NCBI GenBank assembly: GCA_029572935.1
Contig: JAKQHM010000024.1
Coordinates: 35,547 to 99,546, forward strand
Length of the DNA: 64,000 bases
Reading direction: 5' to 3'
Source of the DNA: Bacteroidota bacterium
GTDB taxonomy: Bacteria; Bacteroidota; Bacteroidia; Chitinophagales; Saprospiraceae
The translations under genes were made by a program, and so were the position numbers. Positions 20,289 to 30,221 of the stretch are shown here, piece after piece. A model generated the notes under the pieces. It was not told the origin of the DNA and made no database searches. It was given only the letters and a program-made list of their open reading frames with translations. The stretch's first letter is position 1. Each line of letters begins with the position of its first letter.

Positions 20289-20879
20289 TTACTTCAGTTC
20301 ACCGCAGTCAGTGATCACCACTTTGGCACTGGTGGCGCCGCTCCTGGAACCTGTTGCTTCCATTTTACTGACGACATCCATTCCCTCCGTCACTTTTCCA
20401 AAAACAGTATGTCTGCCATCCAGCCAGGGGCATGGTACGGTGGTGATAAAGAACTGGCTTCCATTGGTGTTGGGACCTGCATTGGCCATAGAAAGCAGTC
20501 CCGGGCCGGTATGTTTCAGGGTAAAGTTTTCGTCGTTGAAGCGATCACCGTAAATGGATTTTCCTCCGGTGCCGTTGTGGTTGGTGAAGTCACCGCCCTG
20601 ACACATAAACTGAGGGATGATCCGGTGAAATCCGCTGTTTTTATAGCCAAAGCCTTTTTCGCCTGTGCACAGCGCGCGAAAATTTTCAGCAGTGAGAGGA
20701 GTCACGTCGGCAAACAACTCAAAAACGATCCTTCCAGCCGGTTGATCTCCAATGCTGATGTCAAAATAAACCCTGGGGTTCTTATTCATTTTATCTGATT
20801 TTTTTTGGTTTTGAGCAGAAACAAGGTTACTGGCGAGTAAAAGGCAAACCATGCCGATCAAAAAACTTGTGTATTTCAT
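20289..20879 (-). CDS. Exported cyclophilin-type peptidyl-prolyl isomerase (eukaryotic-like)
   Basis: Signal peptide; [28 protein letters not shown]...[31 protein letters not shown]. Confidence 0.92.
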   Translation of the reverse strand: MKYTSFLIGMVCLLLASNLVSAQNQKKSDKMNKNPRVYFDISIGDQPAGRIVFELFADVTPLTAENFRALCTGEKGFGYKNSGFHRIIPQFMCQGGDFTNHNGTGGKSIYGDRFNDENFTLKHTGPGLLSMANAGPNTNGSQFFITTVPCPWLDGRHTVFGKVTEGMDVVSKMEATGSRSGATSAKVVITDCGELK

Positions 20880-20988
20880 GTATTGGATTTTGGTAACCAA
20901 CGCATTTTCTGACTTTTTGTTTTCTTATATGTGCGGTGTATTTGATTTATTTGCCGGGGACTTGTTATTTTTCGGGCACATCGAGCGT

Positions 20989-22215
20989 ATGAAGGATCAA
21001 GGTTCTGAGTCAATTGGTTTGCGGAGTGTTCTGCTTGTATCCACACTGGGGTATTTTGTGGACGTTTACGATCTCCTGCTGTTTAGTGTGGTCAGGACGA
21101 AAAGTCTGACGGACCTTGGAGTTGCAGAAGAAGATCTGCTGACGACTGGTTTGTACCTGCTTAACTGGATGTTGGGCGGCATGATGGCGGGAGGGGTGTT
21201 TTGGGGTGTATTGGGTGACAGGAAAGGTCGTCGCACGGTGCTTTTTGGTTCCATTCTGATTTATTCTCTGGCTAATCTGCTCAATGCATATGTTACCGAC
21301 ACCGGAACCTACACCTTCCTTCGTTTTGTGGCAGGTTTTGGTCTCGCGGGTGAGTTGGGGGCTGGAATTACCCTGGTCTGTGAAATGAAGCGCCCCGACC
21401 GGCGAGCTTACGGGACCTTACTGATTACGGCTATTGGGCTTTTGGGGGCTGTTTTCGCAGCCTATATCGGTCAGAATTTTGACTGGAGATTTGCTTTCAA
21501 GCTAGGCGGGTATATGGGGCTGGCTCTTTTGTTTTTGAGAATGGGGTCTTCCGAAAGCAAGATTTTTCTGAAAGGCCTTGAAAATCCGGTTGCCAAAGGA
21601 AACTTTCTGGATTTGATTTTTAGAAGGTCGCTGGCGCTCCGATTTTTGAAAATGATCCTGCTTGGCCTGCCTATATTTTACGTGATCGGAATACTCGTTA
21701 CCGGTACACCTGAATTTGCCAAAGAGTTTCAAATGAAGGAAATCCCGGAAACGGGGACTGCGATCATGATCAGTTATACTTTCATTTCAATGGGGGACAT
21801 ACTCTGTACTTATTTCAGCCAGATTTTTAAAAGCCGGAAAAAGGCTCTGGCGCTCTTTCTATGGTTGACATTGGGGGGGATTGTATTTCATCTGAACTTC
21901 CCTCCTGAAACTAAGGCAGCTTATTATTTTCGTTGCGCATTGATGGGCACCGGTATCGGGTATCTCTCCTTGCTGGTCACCTTCCTGTCAGAATCCTTTG
22001 GTACCAATCTCAGGGCAAGCGCTACCATTTCCGCTCCCAACTTCATCAGAGGCTTGCTGCCCCTGGTCGTTTCTCCGTTGTTCCTGATGCTTAATGGTCC
22101 TTTGGATCTGGTTCCCGCTGCAGTCATCGTGGGTTTGGTCTGTACCATTGTACCCTTGATCCTTTTGAGATATATACCCGAGGAATATGGAAAATCAATG
22201 GATTATATGGAATGA
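20989..22215 (+). CDS. MFS transporter
   Basis: 12 TM; GVLGDRKGRRTVLFGSILIYSLANLLNAY; ATG at 20989 (MKDQGSESIG) preferred over the 20851 ORF start, which overlaps the divergent PPIase gene. Confidence 0.85.
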   Translation: MKDQGSESIGLRSVLLVSTLGYFVDVYDLLLFSVVRTKSLTDLGVAEEDLLTTGLYLLNWMLGGMMAGGVFWGVLGDRKGRRTVLFGSILIYSLANLLNAYVTDTGTYTFLRFVAGFGLAGELGAGITLVCEMKRPDRRAYGTLLITAIGLLGAVFAAYIGQNFDWRFAFKLGGYMGLALLFLRMGSSESKIFLKGLENPVAKGNFLDLIFRRSLALRFLKMILLGLPIFYVIGILVTGTPEFAKEFQMKEIPETGTAIMISYTFISMGDILCTYFSQIFKSRKKALALFLWLTLGGIVFHLNFPPETKAAYYFRCALMGTGIGYLSLLVTFLSESFGTNLRASATISAPNFIRGLLPLVVSPLFLMLNGPLDLVPAAVIVGLVCTIVPLILLRYIPEEYGKSMDYME

Positions 22216-22332
22216 TTCCAGATGGAAGAAAATTCGGGGCTATAAACCCGGAACCAAGTGTATGCAATCTTTGGGGCGGTTCCTTTCGATTAGGTATAAT
22301 AAGTTGTTTTTCCGAAGATAATGAATGAATCC

Positions 22333-24888
22333 CTACCTGATCTTCTGAAAAGGAACCTTCCTGAGATCTGAATTCTGTTCCAGGATGATCTGATATTGAC
22401 CTTCCGGCAGAGAACGGACATCCATTTGTTGGCAGGCTTCATTTTGAAAATACAACTGACTTTGCCCGTATTCTTTGCCTTCCATACCCATAATCCTGAT
22501 TTGGACCCATCCCGAGAGTTGGGCATGAATTTCGATCTGATCTCTGGCCGGATTGGGCCAGACAGAAGCTTTTATGGGAATACTTGCCGTCCCGGTTGAA
22601 GAGGGTTCCAGACGGATCTTTTCAAGGGGGAAGCTCAGGATACTGCGTGCATAACTACCTGCGATCAGCGTACCTTCCACAGGATTTACTTCCAGATCGT
22701 TTACAGGGATAATGGGCATGTTGGTACCCACTCTTTTCCATTCAAATTTGCCATCCACGCAGGCATATACTCCCGTGAGGGTAGCGGCTGCCAGATCTTT
22801 ATCTGATGATTTCTTTAAGAACTGCAAATCAAAAACGGGAATTTCAGAAAGCGCTCCTCCCGTAATGTCTTCCCAGGTTTGGCCATTGTCTCTGGTTCGA
22901 AAGATCAGGGATCTCAACTGGTCGTTGCGATAACTAGTACTACTTACATAGAAGGTATTGGAATCTTCTCTGGAGCATTTAACAGAAGTAATCAATGAAG
23001 GAGGTAAACTGCCATTCACTCTGGTCCAGTTAGCGCCAGAATCCCTGCTGATCCAGACATTACCGCTGTTACTGCCGGTTATGAGGATTCCAGGCTGAAG
23101 CGGGGATTCATCCAGACAGGTCAGGGTAGCAGTGGCGGCTGTGCGATAGGGCCCTCCGGTTGCCAGATTGGGACTGATGGCTTGCCAGTCGTCTTCAATT
23201 GCGTTTCTATTGATGAACATTCTTTGAGCACCCGCGTACATGATATCGGGATCATGAGGACTGATCATATAGGGCATATCCCAGTTTTTAGTGCCGGTCA
23301 GTCCGTTTGTGAAGCGATCAAAACTGGCACCCCTGTCCTGTGTCTGAGCGAGACCTCCGTTTTGGGTGAGTGTCCAGAAAATGTCGGGATTGGTAGGGTG
23401 AAAGGCAGGCAAAAACCCATCCCCGCCATAAATACGTTCCCAATTATTTAAGTCTGTGGCATTCCCTCCGGAAGTGCCATTATCCTGGGCACCACCGTAA
23501 TACCAGTCCGGCCTGTGTGGATTGTATGCCACCCGGTAAAATTGTGTCGTCGGTATGTTTTCGATATCGGACCAGCGGTCTTCGGAGTCGTGATAGCGGT
23601 ACAGGCCTCCATCTGTTCCCAGAATGAAATCGCCATTTTCAAGCCATTCTATCTCGTGTTTGTCGGCATGCACCTCATAGGTCCACCAGGGCGGAGTCGC
23701 CAGATACCAGTTTTGCCCACCGTCCTTGCTCCTGTACATATCTACCCCCATGATCAGAAGGTCGTCTGCATTTTTTGGGTTGACGCCCATTCTGCCAAAA
23801 TACCAGCCGAATCCTCCCAGTGCGGAACACGGAATCTGAGAATCGTCGAATGTGATGTTTACCTTTTTCCAGGACGAACCCGAGTCATCAGATCGGTACA
23901 ATTGGCTGAACTGATGGCCTCCCTGACAAAATCCAGTGTCTGATCGGACGATCCTCGCATAAACTCGGTCGGGATCGTCTGCTGAAACACCCAAAGCGAT
24001 ACGGCCGAAAATCAGATTGTCAATGCCCTGGTGAATCTTCTGCCAGCTCGATCCCCGGTCGGTACTTCTGTAAACTCCACTGCCGGTTCCCTGCACCGTG
24101 CTGACACTGTCGTTTCTGACTCGGTGCCAGGCCGCTGCATATATCGTCTTACTGTCTCCGGGTTTGATGGCTATATCCGTGATTCCGGTGGATGGATCGA
24201 TAAACAAGACACGATTCCAGCTTCTTCCGGCATCTTCGCTTTTGTATAGCCCCCTGCTGTCATTGCGTGTAAAAGGGTTGCCCATGGCAGCGGCATAAAC
24301 GATGGAAGGATCTTCCGGATCGACCAGTATTTCATTGATAATCCGGGTTTCAGCCAAACCGATGTGCTGCCAGCTCTGACCGCCATTTACTGATTTGTAA
24401 AGGCCATTTCCTGTAAAGACATTGCCGGGTATGTCAGGGTCGCCTGTCCCAACATAGATGATGTCCGGATCTTTCGGATCCAGGGCAACTGCACCAATGG
24501 CGAGATTGGCCTCTCCATCAAAAATAGGTTTCCAGGATGAACCTCCGTCGGTCGTTTTAAAAATGCCTCCGTTAGAAAACCCGGCATACATAATGTTTTC
24601 ATTCTTCGGATGCAAGGCAAGGGCGGATACACGTGCGCCGATGTTGGCAGGTCCCTGCAGGGTCCAAAGTCCTTCAAAACCGGGGGTGCGGCTTTGCATG
24701 GATGTCTTTATCCTTGTGACGAGATTCTGCTTGTTTTTGATAAAAGTTTCAGTGCCGGGACCAAATCGGTCCAGAAGGTATAATTCGGAGGGTTTCAAAG
24801 GAACATGGTCCGGACCTCCGGACTCCTTTTGACACGAAAAAAAGAAAACAGGCAGGGAACAAAAAAGTAGCGCACGAAGAATTACCAT
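22333..24888 (-). CDS. Secreted BNR/sortilin-like repeat protein with T9SS type-A sorting domain
   Basis: Repeated GGIFKTTDGGSSWKPI / GLYKSVNGGQSWQHI / GVYRSTDRGSSWQKI blades; C-terminal VWPNPARDQIEIHAQLSG...LPEGQYQIIL. Lipobox-like FFSC near the N-terminus. Confidence 0.88.
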   Translation of the reverse strand: MVILRALLFCSLPVFFFSCQKESGGPDHVPLKPSELYLLDRFGPGTETFIKNKQNLVTRIKTSMQSRTPGFEGLWTLQGPANIGARVSALALHPKNENIMYAGFSNGGIFKTTDGGSSWKPIFDGEANLAIGAVALDPKDPDIIYVGTGDPDIPGNVFTGNGLYKSVNGGQSWQHIGLAETRIINEILVDPEDPSIVYAAAMGNPFTRNDSRGLYKSEDAGRSWNRVLFIDPSTGITDIAIKPGDSKTIYAAAWHRVRNDSVSTVQGTGSGVYRSTDRGSSWQKIHQGIDNLIFGRIALGVSADDPDRVYARIVRSDTGFCQGGHQFSQLYRSDDSGSSWKKVNITFDDSQIPCSALGGFGWYFGRMGVNPKNADDLLIMGVDMYRSKDGGQNWYLATPPWWTYEVHADKHEIEWLENGDFILGTDGGLYRYHDSEDRWSDIENIPTTQFYRVAYNPHRPDWYYGGAQDNGTSGGNATDLNNWERIYGGDGFLPAFHPTNPDIFWTLTQNGGLAQTQDRGASFDRFTNGLTGTKNWDMPYMISPHDPDIMYAGAQRMFINRNAIEDDWQAISPNLATGGPYRTAATATLTCLDESPLQPGILITGSNSGNVWISRDSGANWTRVNGSLPPSLITSVKCSREDSNTFYVSSTSYRNDQLRSLIFRTRDNGQTWEDITGGALSEIPVFDLQFLKKSSDKDLAAATLTGVYACVDGKFEWKRVGTNMPIIPVNDLEVNPVEGTLIAGSYARSILSFPLEKIRLEPSSTGTASIPIKASVWPNPARDQIEIHAQLSGWVQIRIMGMEGKEYGQSQLYFQNEACQQMDVRSLPEGQYQIILEQNSDLRKVPFQKIR

Positions 24889-24968
24889 TTCTGAATTGTT
24901 AGATTCAGTAAACGTACAATGGCTGCAAATCGTTGCCTCCTATACCTAATAATCCTCTGGGACTTTTT

Positions 24969-26450
24969 TCAGGAAAATCTTTGATCCATCCTTTGCTGTC
25001 TCTTGCGTCTGGAAGCTGCAGATCGATAAAAGCTGTAGGTGAGCAACAGGCCGATGGGAAGCAGGAAGTTCAGGTATTTATACATACTGCGGGTGGCATC
25101 ATCCAATTCCTTGATAGGACGGGTTGCTACAGCCTTGGTACGAAGTTCGATCAGTCCCGTATCATCGCTGAGCCAGTCGATTCCATTTACCAGCAAGGAA
25201 ACATTGTCTTCATTGACCTGCTGGTTGCGGCCTCTGCCCACGGGAAAGTCTCCGTCCCCATATACGATGATGCGACCCTGACCGGGTTCTTCTACCAGTC
25301 CTCCCATGCAAATGTTGGATTCCTGAAAGTCAGCCTGAGTCCATTGTTTGTTGATATCGATCATCAACGGGACCTTCTCGACAGCAGATTTATCGCTGCT
25401 GAGAATCAGCGGAGTGAAGCTGCCTGTACCCATATATCGGACTGGACTGACAAATTGCAATATGACTCGTTCCAGGCCTTTCGTGACCGGATGGGAAGGG
25501 AAGTTTTGGACCAAGGGCAGATAGGGTAGTTGTACAGGCGTGGCAAAGGAAAAAAATCCGGCTTGCTGTTGTACCTGAACGGATCCGCAGGCTGCATCGC
25601 GCACGAGTGCACTGTCCACAACGATGCCATGTGTAAGCAGCCAGGCTTCCAGACCGGTAGAAGCCATCATGGCAAGTCCTTGTTGAAGATCTGCCTGTAC
25701 ACTGTTGGCCGCGACCAGAAGATTTCCTCCCTTCTTGAGGTATTCATCTACCATCAACACGTGTTGGGCGGGGATGCTGTCCTGTGGCCTGACCCAGGCA
25801 AGTGTGCGGTATTTTTTCAAATCCGTGGAATCTGTGAGATATACGGATTCTACATCGTAGAGGATATCCAGGGACTGATAGACCTGAGCCATTTCCTGAA
25901 GGGAAGCTTCACCGTGCCCCTGTATAAAGCCTATGCGGGGTTTGTTGCTTACGGTCAGTTTTTTAATTCCGGTAGCCATGGCATATTCCATGGCTGTTCC
26001 GGGTTGAACGACAGGAACCACTTCCTTTTTTTCCTTGTACTGGATCGTCAATCCGAGAAAGGCTTTCAGCTGTTTGGACTGGTCTTTTTCGCGTACATTG
26101 ATCATGACCGGTTGAATGCCTTCCTTCATGGCCTCCTCTTCTTTTTTGGGATCCGCATTCGGAGAAATAAATTCGTACTCTACCTTACCCTGCGATATGT
26201 TTTTGAATTCACTCAGTAGATCGTTCAGTGCCTCTGAAGTTTTAGCGATATCGACCGGAAGGTCGTCAGAAAAGTATGCTTTAACCATGACCTTGTCGTC
26301 GAGATTGGATAGGATGTCTCGGGTGGCTTTACTGAGCGTAAACTCCTTGTTTTGGGTCAGGTCGATGCGAAAGCTTAGCCATCGGGATACATAATTGATG
26401 GCGATAAACAACAGAACGGATAGAATGATTTTGCTGGTAATTTGTTTCAT
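24969..26450 (-). CDS. gldG: GldG-like ABC substrate-binding protein (copy 2, divergent)
   Basis: 493 aa; RIDLTQNKEFTLSKATRDIL, GFIQGHGEASLQEM, GGNLLVAANSVQ; TM at both ends; adjacent to gldF- and gldA-like genes. Confidence 0.8.
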   Translation of the reverse strand: MKQITSKIILSVLLFIAINYVSRWLSFRIDLTQNKEFTLSKATRDILSNLDDKVMVKAYFSDDLPVDIAKTSEALNDLLSEFKNISQGKVEYEFISPNADPKKEEEAMKEGIQPVMINVREKDQSKQLKAFLGLTIQYKEKKEVVPVVQPGTAMEYAMATGIKKLTVSNKPRIGFIQGHGEASLQEMAQVYQSLDILYDVESVYLTDSTDLKKYRTLAWVRPQDSIPAQHVLMVDEYLKKGGNLLVAANSVQADLQQGLAMMASTGLEAWLLTHGIVVDSALVRDAACGSVQVQQQAGFFSFATPVQLPYLPLVQNFPSHPVTKGLERVILQFVSPVRYMGTGSFTPLILSSDKSAVEKVPLMIDINKQWTQADFQESNICMGGLVEEPGQGRIIVYGDGDFPVGRGRNQQVNEDNVSLLVNGIDWLSDDTGLIELRTKAVATRPIKELDDATRSMYKYLNFLLPIGLLLTYSFYRSAASRRKRQQRMDQRFS

Positions 26451-26460
26451 GTTCTTGTGT

Positions 26461-27180
26461 TTATTTTTTACGGGTAATCAGCCATTCCGCAGCTAAAAGT
26501 CCGAGCAGAGTAAGCGAAGTGAAATACAGAATATCCCTGAGGTCGATCACGCCGCGGGAAATGGATTCCACATGTTCGTTTACGGAAAGGTTGAGGAACA
26601 GATTGCCCAGAAAGCCTCTCATGCTGCTGCTCAGTACATCAAAAATAAAGTGAAAGAAGATTCCAATGAAAAGGGCCAACAGGAAGGCAACGATCTGATT
26701 GTTGGTGAGGCTGCTGGCAAACAGACCAATGGCAATGTAACCGGCACTCATCAGGATCAGGCCCAGATATCCACACCAGGTGGCGCCATGATCTACATTG
26801 CCCAATTGACTTACCGAAACGTAATAAACAAGAGTAAAGGCCAGGGTGATGAGTACGAGGAGCAGACAGGCCAGGAATTTACCCATTACCAATTGTCTGG
26901 CGCTCACAGCCTTGGTAAGCAGTAGCTCGATGGTGCCCGTTTTCTTTTCTTCAGCAATCATTTTCATCGTCAGTGCAGGAATGAAAAAGAAGAGGGTCCA
27001 TTTGGCAACCGAAAAAAAGACCTGCAGGTCAGCCTCCTTGCGGAGAAATATATCTCCACCATAAATCCATGTAAAGAATCCGCTAAAGCCTAAAAAGGCA
27101 ATGATCAGGATGTAAGCGGTCAGCGAATCAAAAAAAGAGCCAAGCTCTTTCGTTGCGATGATTTGAACAGGTGATTTCAT
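26461..27180 (-). CDS. gldF: GldF-like ABC permease (copy 2)
   Basis: MKMIAEEKKTGTIELLLTKAVSARQLVMGKFLACLLL; 6 TM. Confidence 0.8.
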   Translation of the reverse strand: MKSPVQIIATKELGSFFDSLTAYILIIAFLGFSGFFTWIYGGDIFLRKEADLQVFFSVAKWTLFFFIPALTMKMIAEEKKTGTIELLLTKAVSARQLVMGKFLACLLLVLITLAFTLVYYVSVSQLGNVDHGATWCGYLGLILMSAGYIAIGLFASSLTNNQIVAFLLALFIGIFFHFIFDVLSSSMRGFLGNLFLNLSVNEHVESISRGVIDLRDILYFTSLTLLGLLAAEWLITRKK

Positions 27181-27188
27181 ACATTAGC

Positions 27189-28115
27189 TCATTTAATAGT
27201 GAGGTCTCTGAAAATGTCCTCCAGCTTGGTCTCCAGGGGAGTCATCTCCAGCAGATCCCAACCTTTCTGGACGCAAAGTCTGAACAGGGTTTTGTTCAAA
27301 GGTTCCTCAGAGTTTGATTGAATTTCAAATTTATGGCTGCTTTTTTGAATTGGGTCCACCGACACCACGCCGGGAACTTCTTTTAGGCTTGAAAAAATTT
27401 CGTCCTGACTGGCCCCTTCTACGCTTAAATGAATGATCTGTCTGGATTCGGATTGTTTGCGCAGATCAGCGACCGTGCCGTCTGCCACAATCCTGCCTTT
27501 GTTGATGATCAGGATACGGTCACAGGTGGCTTCTACTTCCGGCAGGATGTGGGTACTTAAAATAACCGTTTTCTCCTTTCCCAATTGTTTGATCAGTTCG
27601 CGGATCTCTACGATCTGATTGGGGTCCAGACCGGTGGTGGGTTCATCCAGAATGAGGATCTTGGGATTGTGTATGATGGCCTGGGCCAATCCTACCCTTT
27701 GACGGTAGCCTTTGGATAATTCGCCTATCTTTTTGTGTTTTTCGATATCCAGTCCACATCGGACGATCATCGCCCTGACCCTGCCCGGTATGTCTGAATC
27801 AGCTACCCCCTGGAGTTGGGCACAGAAAGCGAGGTAGTCCATGACGGGCATATCCTCGTACAGGGGATTGTGTTCAGCCAGATATCCGATCGATCTTCTG
27901 ACATCGAGATCAGAATAACCGGTTTGTTCGCCATACTGAATTCTGCCCCCGTCCGGTTCTATGTATTGGGTCAGCATTTTCATCGTGGTGGTTTTACCAG
28001 CCCCGTTAGGTCCCAGAAATCCTACGATCTCCCCGGATTTAACCTCAAAGGTGATTCCGTCTACGGCTTTCTGAGTTCCATAACTCTTTGACAAAGAGAA
28101 TACTTTAAGATCCAT
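27189..28115 (-). CDS. gldA: GldA-like ABC ATPase (copy 2)
   Basis: GPNGAGKTT, LSKGYRQRVG, LILDEPTTGLD, STH all intact. Confidence 0.83.
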   Translation of the reverse strand: MDLKVFSLSKSYGTQKAVDGITFEVKSGEIVGFLGPNGAGKTTTMKMLTQYIEPDGGRIQYGEQTGYSDLDVRRSIGYLAEHNPLYEDMPVMDYLAFCAQLQGVADSDIPGRVRAMIVRCGLDIEKHKKIGELSKGYRQRVGLAQAIIHNPKILILDEPTTGLDPNQIVEIRELIKQLGKEKTVILSTHILPEVEATCDRILIINKGRIVADGTVADLRKQSESRQIIHLSVEGASQDEIFSSLKEVPGVVSVDPIQKSSHKFEIQSNSEEPLNKTLFRLCVQKGWDLLEMTPLETKLEDIFRDLTIK

Positions 28116-28152
28116 ATTATCTCGTTTGATTATGGTGCATCCAATGACCGTG

Positions 28153-28160
28153 CAAAATTA
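28153..28160 (-). promoter_or_regulatory. Putative -7 element TAATTTTG for gldA2 operon
   Basis: + strand caaaatta 38 nt upstream of the gldA2 ATG. Confidence 0.4.
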
Positions 28161-28327
28161 TCAAATCTGTTTGTGTTGAAATACCTTGAAAAAAGGCAAA
28201 TATTCCTTGGATGTCTAAAAGTGGGCTAAAGGTCTTGTCTTTCTTATCCCGCAGGTTAGTCTGAGCCAAGTGGACCGGGATCAGATTTGCTTATTATATC
28301 AGCTAATTAATATATGTAAAATATTCT

Positions 28328-28335
28328 TAGTTTTG
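28328..28335 (+). promoter_or_regulatory. Putative -7 element TAGTTTTG for the polysaccharide locus
   Basis: TAGTTTTGC in the divergent intergenic region before the Wzz-like gene; -33 element not evident. Confidence 0.35.
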
Positions 28336-28388
28336 CACTTAAATATGTTAAAAATATTAATTCAAAATCCCGGCTGACCGGGGGACTG

Positions 28389-29441
28389 ATGGATCAAAAA
28401 TTTGAAAATCAGGAATTTGGATTGAGAGACCTCTTTAGGTTGCTCCGTGAGTACCGTGCAGAAATCCTTCGCGGGAAGTGGATCTTTGTGGCATTATTCA
28501 CGCTTGTGGGTGGATATTTTCTGGGTCGTTGGATCTTTATTAAGCCTCAGTATGTGGCGACCACGAGTTTCATGCTCAATGATGCGGAATCCAGCAATCT
28601 GGGATTCAGTGCCATTTTGGGTCAGATCGGCCTGCCTTCAGGAGGACAAAGGCTGAACTTGCATAAAATTCTGGAGATTGCCAAAACCCGAAGGATTGGA
28701 GAGTCTGTTTATTTTACGAAGGTCAACCTCCAAGGCAAGGACGACTGGATGGGCAATCATCTGATCGAAGCTTTGCATTCCGAAGGCAAGTGGTTTTCCA
28801 ATCCTTTCTGGAGACCAAAAGACAGCATGCAGGCTTTTCGCTTTCCGGGCGAAGCATCAGAAAATAAAAGCCTTTCTGAGAAACTGGCCTTAAAGGAATT
28901 GCATTCAAACCTGATCAGAAAGATGGCTACTTTTTTCAATGAAAAAACAGGCATCATGGAGATCAGCATCCGGCTTGCGGATGAAGAGCTGGCCATAGCG
29001 TACAGCAGACTGCTCTACGAACAACTCAGCGAGTTTTACATTGACAAAGCGATTGAAAAACAGCAGGATACTTATCAGAAGCTGCAGTCCAAAGTGGACA
29101 GTCTGCGCAATATTATTTTTAAGAAAGATTACTCCCTGGCAGAAATCAAGGATAGCTACCGAAACCTGTACCTCAATCAGGATGCAGTCCCCCAGCAGCA
29201 AATAGACCGCGACATCAGGATGTTGTCCATAATCTATGGGGAAGCACTGAAAAACCTCGAGCTGGCATCGTTCAATCTGCAAAACAAAACTCCCTTTATA
29301 CAATATTTGGATCTGCCTACAGCACCGCTGGATGTCAAAAGAGAAAAATTGGGCATTAATCTGATACTCGCTTTGGTGATTTCAGCCATAGCAGGTATCA
29401 TGTGGATTGTATTGGGGAAAATCATTAGAGACAACAGATAA
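28389..29441 (+). CDS. Wzz/chain-length-determinant-like polysaccharide biosynthesis protein
   Basis: N- and C-terminal TM helices flanking a coiled domain; YVATTSFMLND; LPTAPLDVKREKLGINLILALVISAIAGIMWIVL. Confidence 0.7.
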   Translation: MDQKFENQEFGLRDLFRLLREYRAEILRGKWIFVALFTLVGGYFLGRWIFIKPQYVATTSFMLNDAESSNLGFSAILGQIGLPSGGQRLNLHKILEIAKTRRIGESVYFTKVNLQGKDDWMGNHLIEALHSEGKWFSNPFWRPKDSMQAFRFPGEASENKSLSEKLALKELHSNLIRKMATFFNEKTGIMEISIRLADEELAIAYSRLLYEQLSEFYIDKAIEKQQDTYQKLQSKVDSLRNIIFKKDYSLAEIKDSYRNLYLNQDAVPQQQIDRDIRMLSIIYGEALKNLELASFNLQNKTPFIQYLDLPTAPLDVKREKLGINLILALVISAIAGIMWIVLGKIIRDNR

Positions 29442-29444
29442 GAA

Positions 29445-30221
29445 ATGAAAGTAGTCATTTTGGCAGGAGGATTGGGCACCCGGTTGATGGAGGAGACAGA
29501 ATCACGACCCAAGCCTATGGTTGAGATCGCGGGCAAGCCCATTTTGTGGCACATCATGAAAATATACGAAGCCCAGGGTTACAATGATTTTGTCATCTGC
29601 CTGGGATACAAGGGGCACATGATCAAAGAATATTTCCTGAATTATTATCTCTACAATTCGGATGTGACCATTGAGTTGGCGAAAAACAAGGTCGATGTTC
29701 ATTTTTCCAATACAGAATCATTCAAGGTAACTCTGATCGATACGGGCATCAGCACCAACACAGCAGGGCGTATCAAAAGGATCAAACCTTATACAGGAGA
29801 CGGAAGCTTCATGCTGACTTACGGCGATGGTTTGAGCAATGTCGATCTGAAAGCGTTGGTAGATTTTCACAAAAAATCAGGAAAACTTGCTACCCTGACT
29901 TCCATACAGATGCCCGGACGATATGGACAACTGGAAATACAGGAGGATGGAACCGTGGATCGATTTCAGGAAAAACCCGATGCGGACGGACAATGGATCA
30001 ATGGTGGATTTTTTGTCTTAGAGCAAGGAATTTTTGATTATCTGGAGGGCGATATGGATCAGGTTCAGTGGGAGAAAAAACCACTGCTTGAAATTGCTCA
30101 GGATGGAAAATTGGCAGCCTATAAGCATAAGGGTTTCTGGAAAGGGATGGATGCTATGCGGGATAGAATAGAACTTGAAGAACTTTGGCAATCCGGGAAG
30201 GCGGAATGGAAAATATGGTAA
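29445..30221 (+). CDS. rfbF: Glucose-1-phosphate cytidylyltransferase
   Basis: MKVVILAGGLGTRLMEETESRPKPMVEIAGKPILWHIMKIY; GFWKGMDAMRDRIELEELWQSGKAEWKIW ending typical of RfbF. Confidence 0.95.
   Translation: MKVVILAGGLGTRLMEETESRPKPMVEIAGKPILWHIMKIYEAQGYNDFVICLGYKGHMIKEYFLNYYLYNSDVTIELAKNKVDVHFSNTESFKVTLIDTGISTNTAGRIKRIKPYTGDGSFMLTYGDGLSNVDLKALVDFHKKSGKLATLTSIQMPGRYGQLEIQEDGTVDRFQEKPDADGQWINGGFFVLEQGIFDYLEGDMDQVQWEKKPLLEIAQDGKLAAYKHKGFWKGMDAMRDRIELEELWQSGKAEWKIW

Noticed and set aside
20073-20290. Possible TPP riboswitch upstream of the TonB receptor-pnuC operon
   Set aside because: No CTGAGA core or TPP pyrophosphate-sensor-like sequence found on the minus strand.
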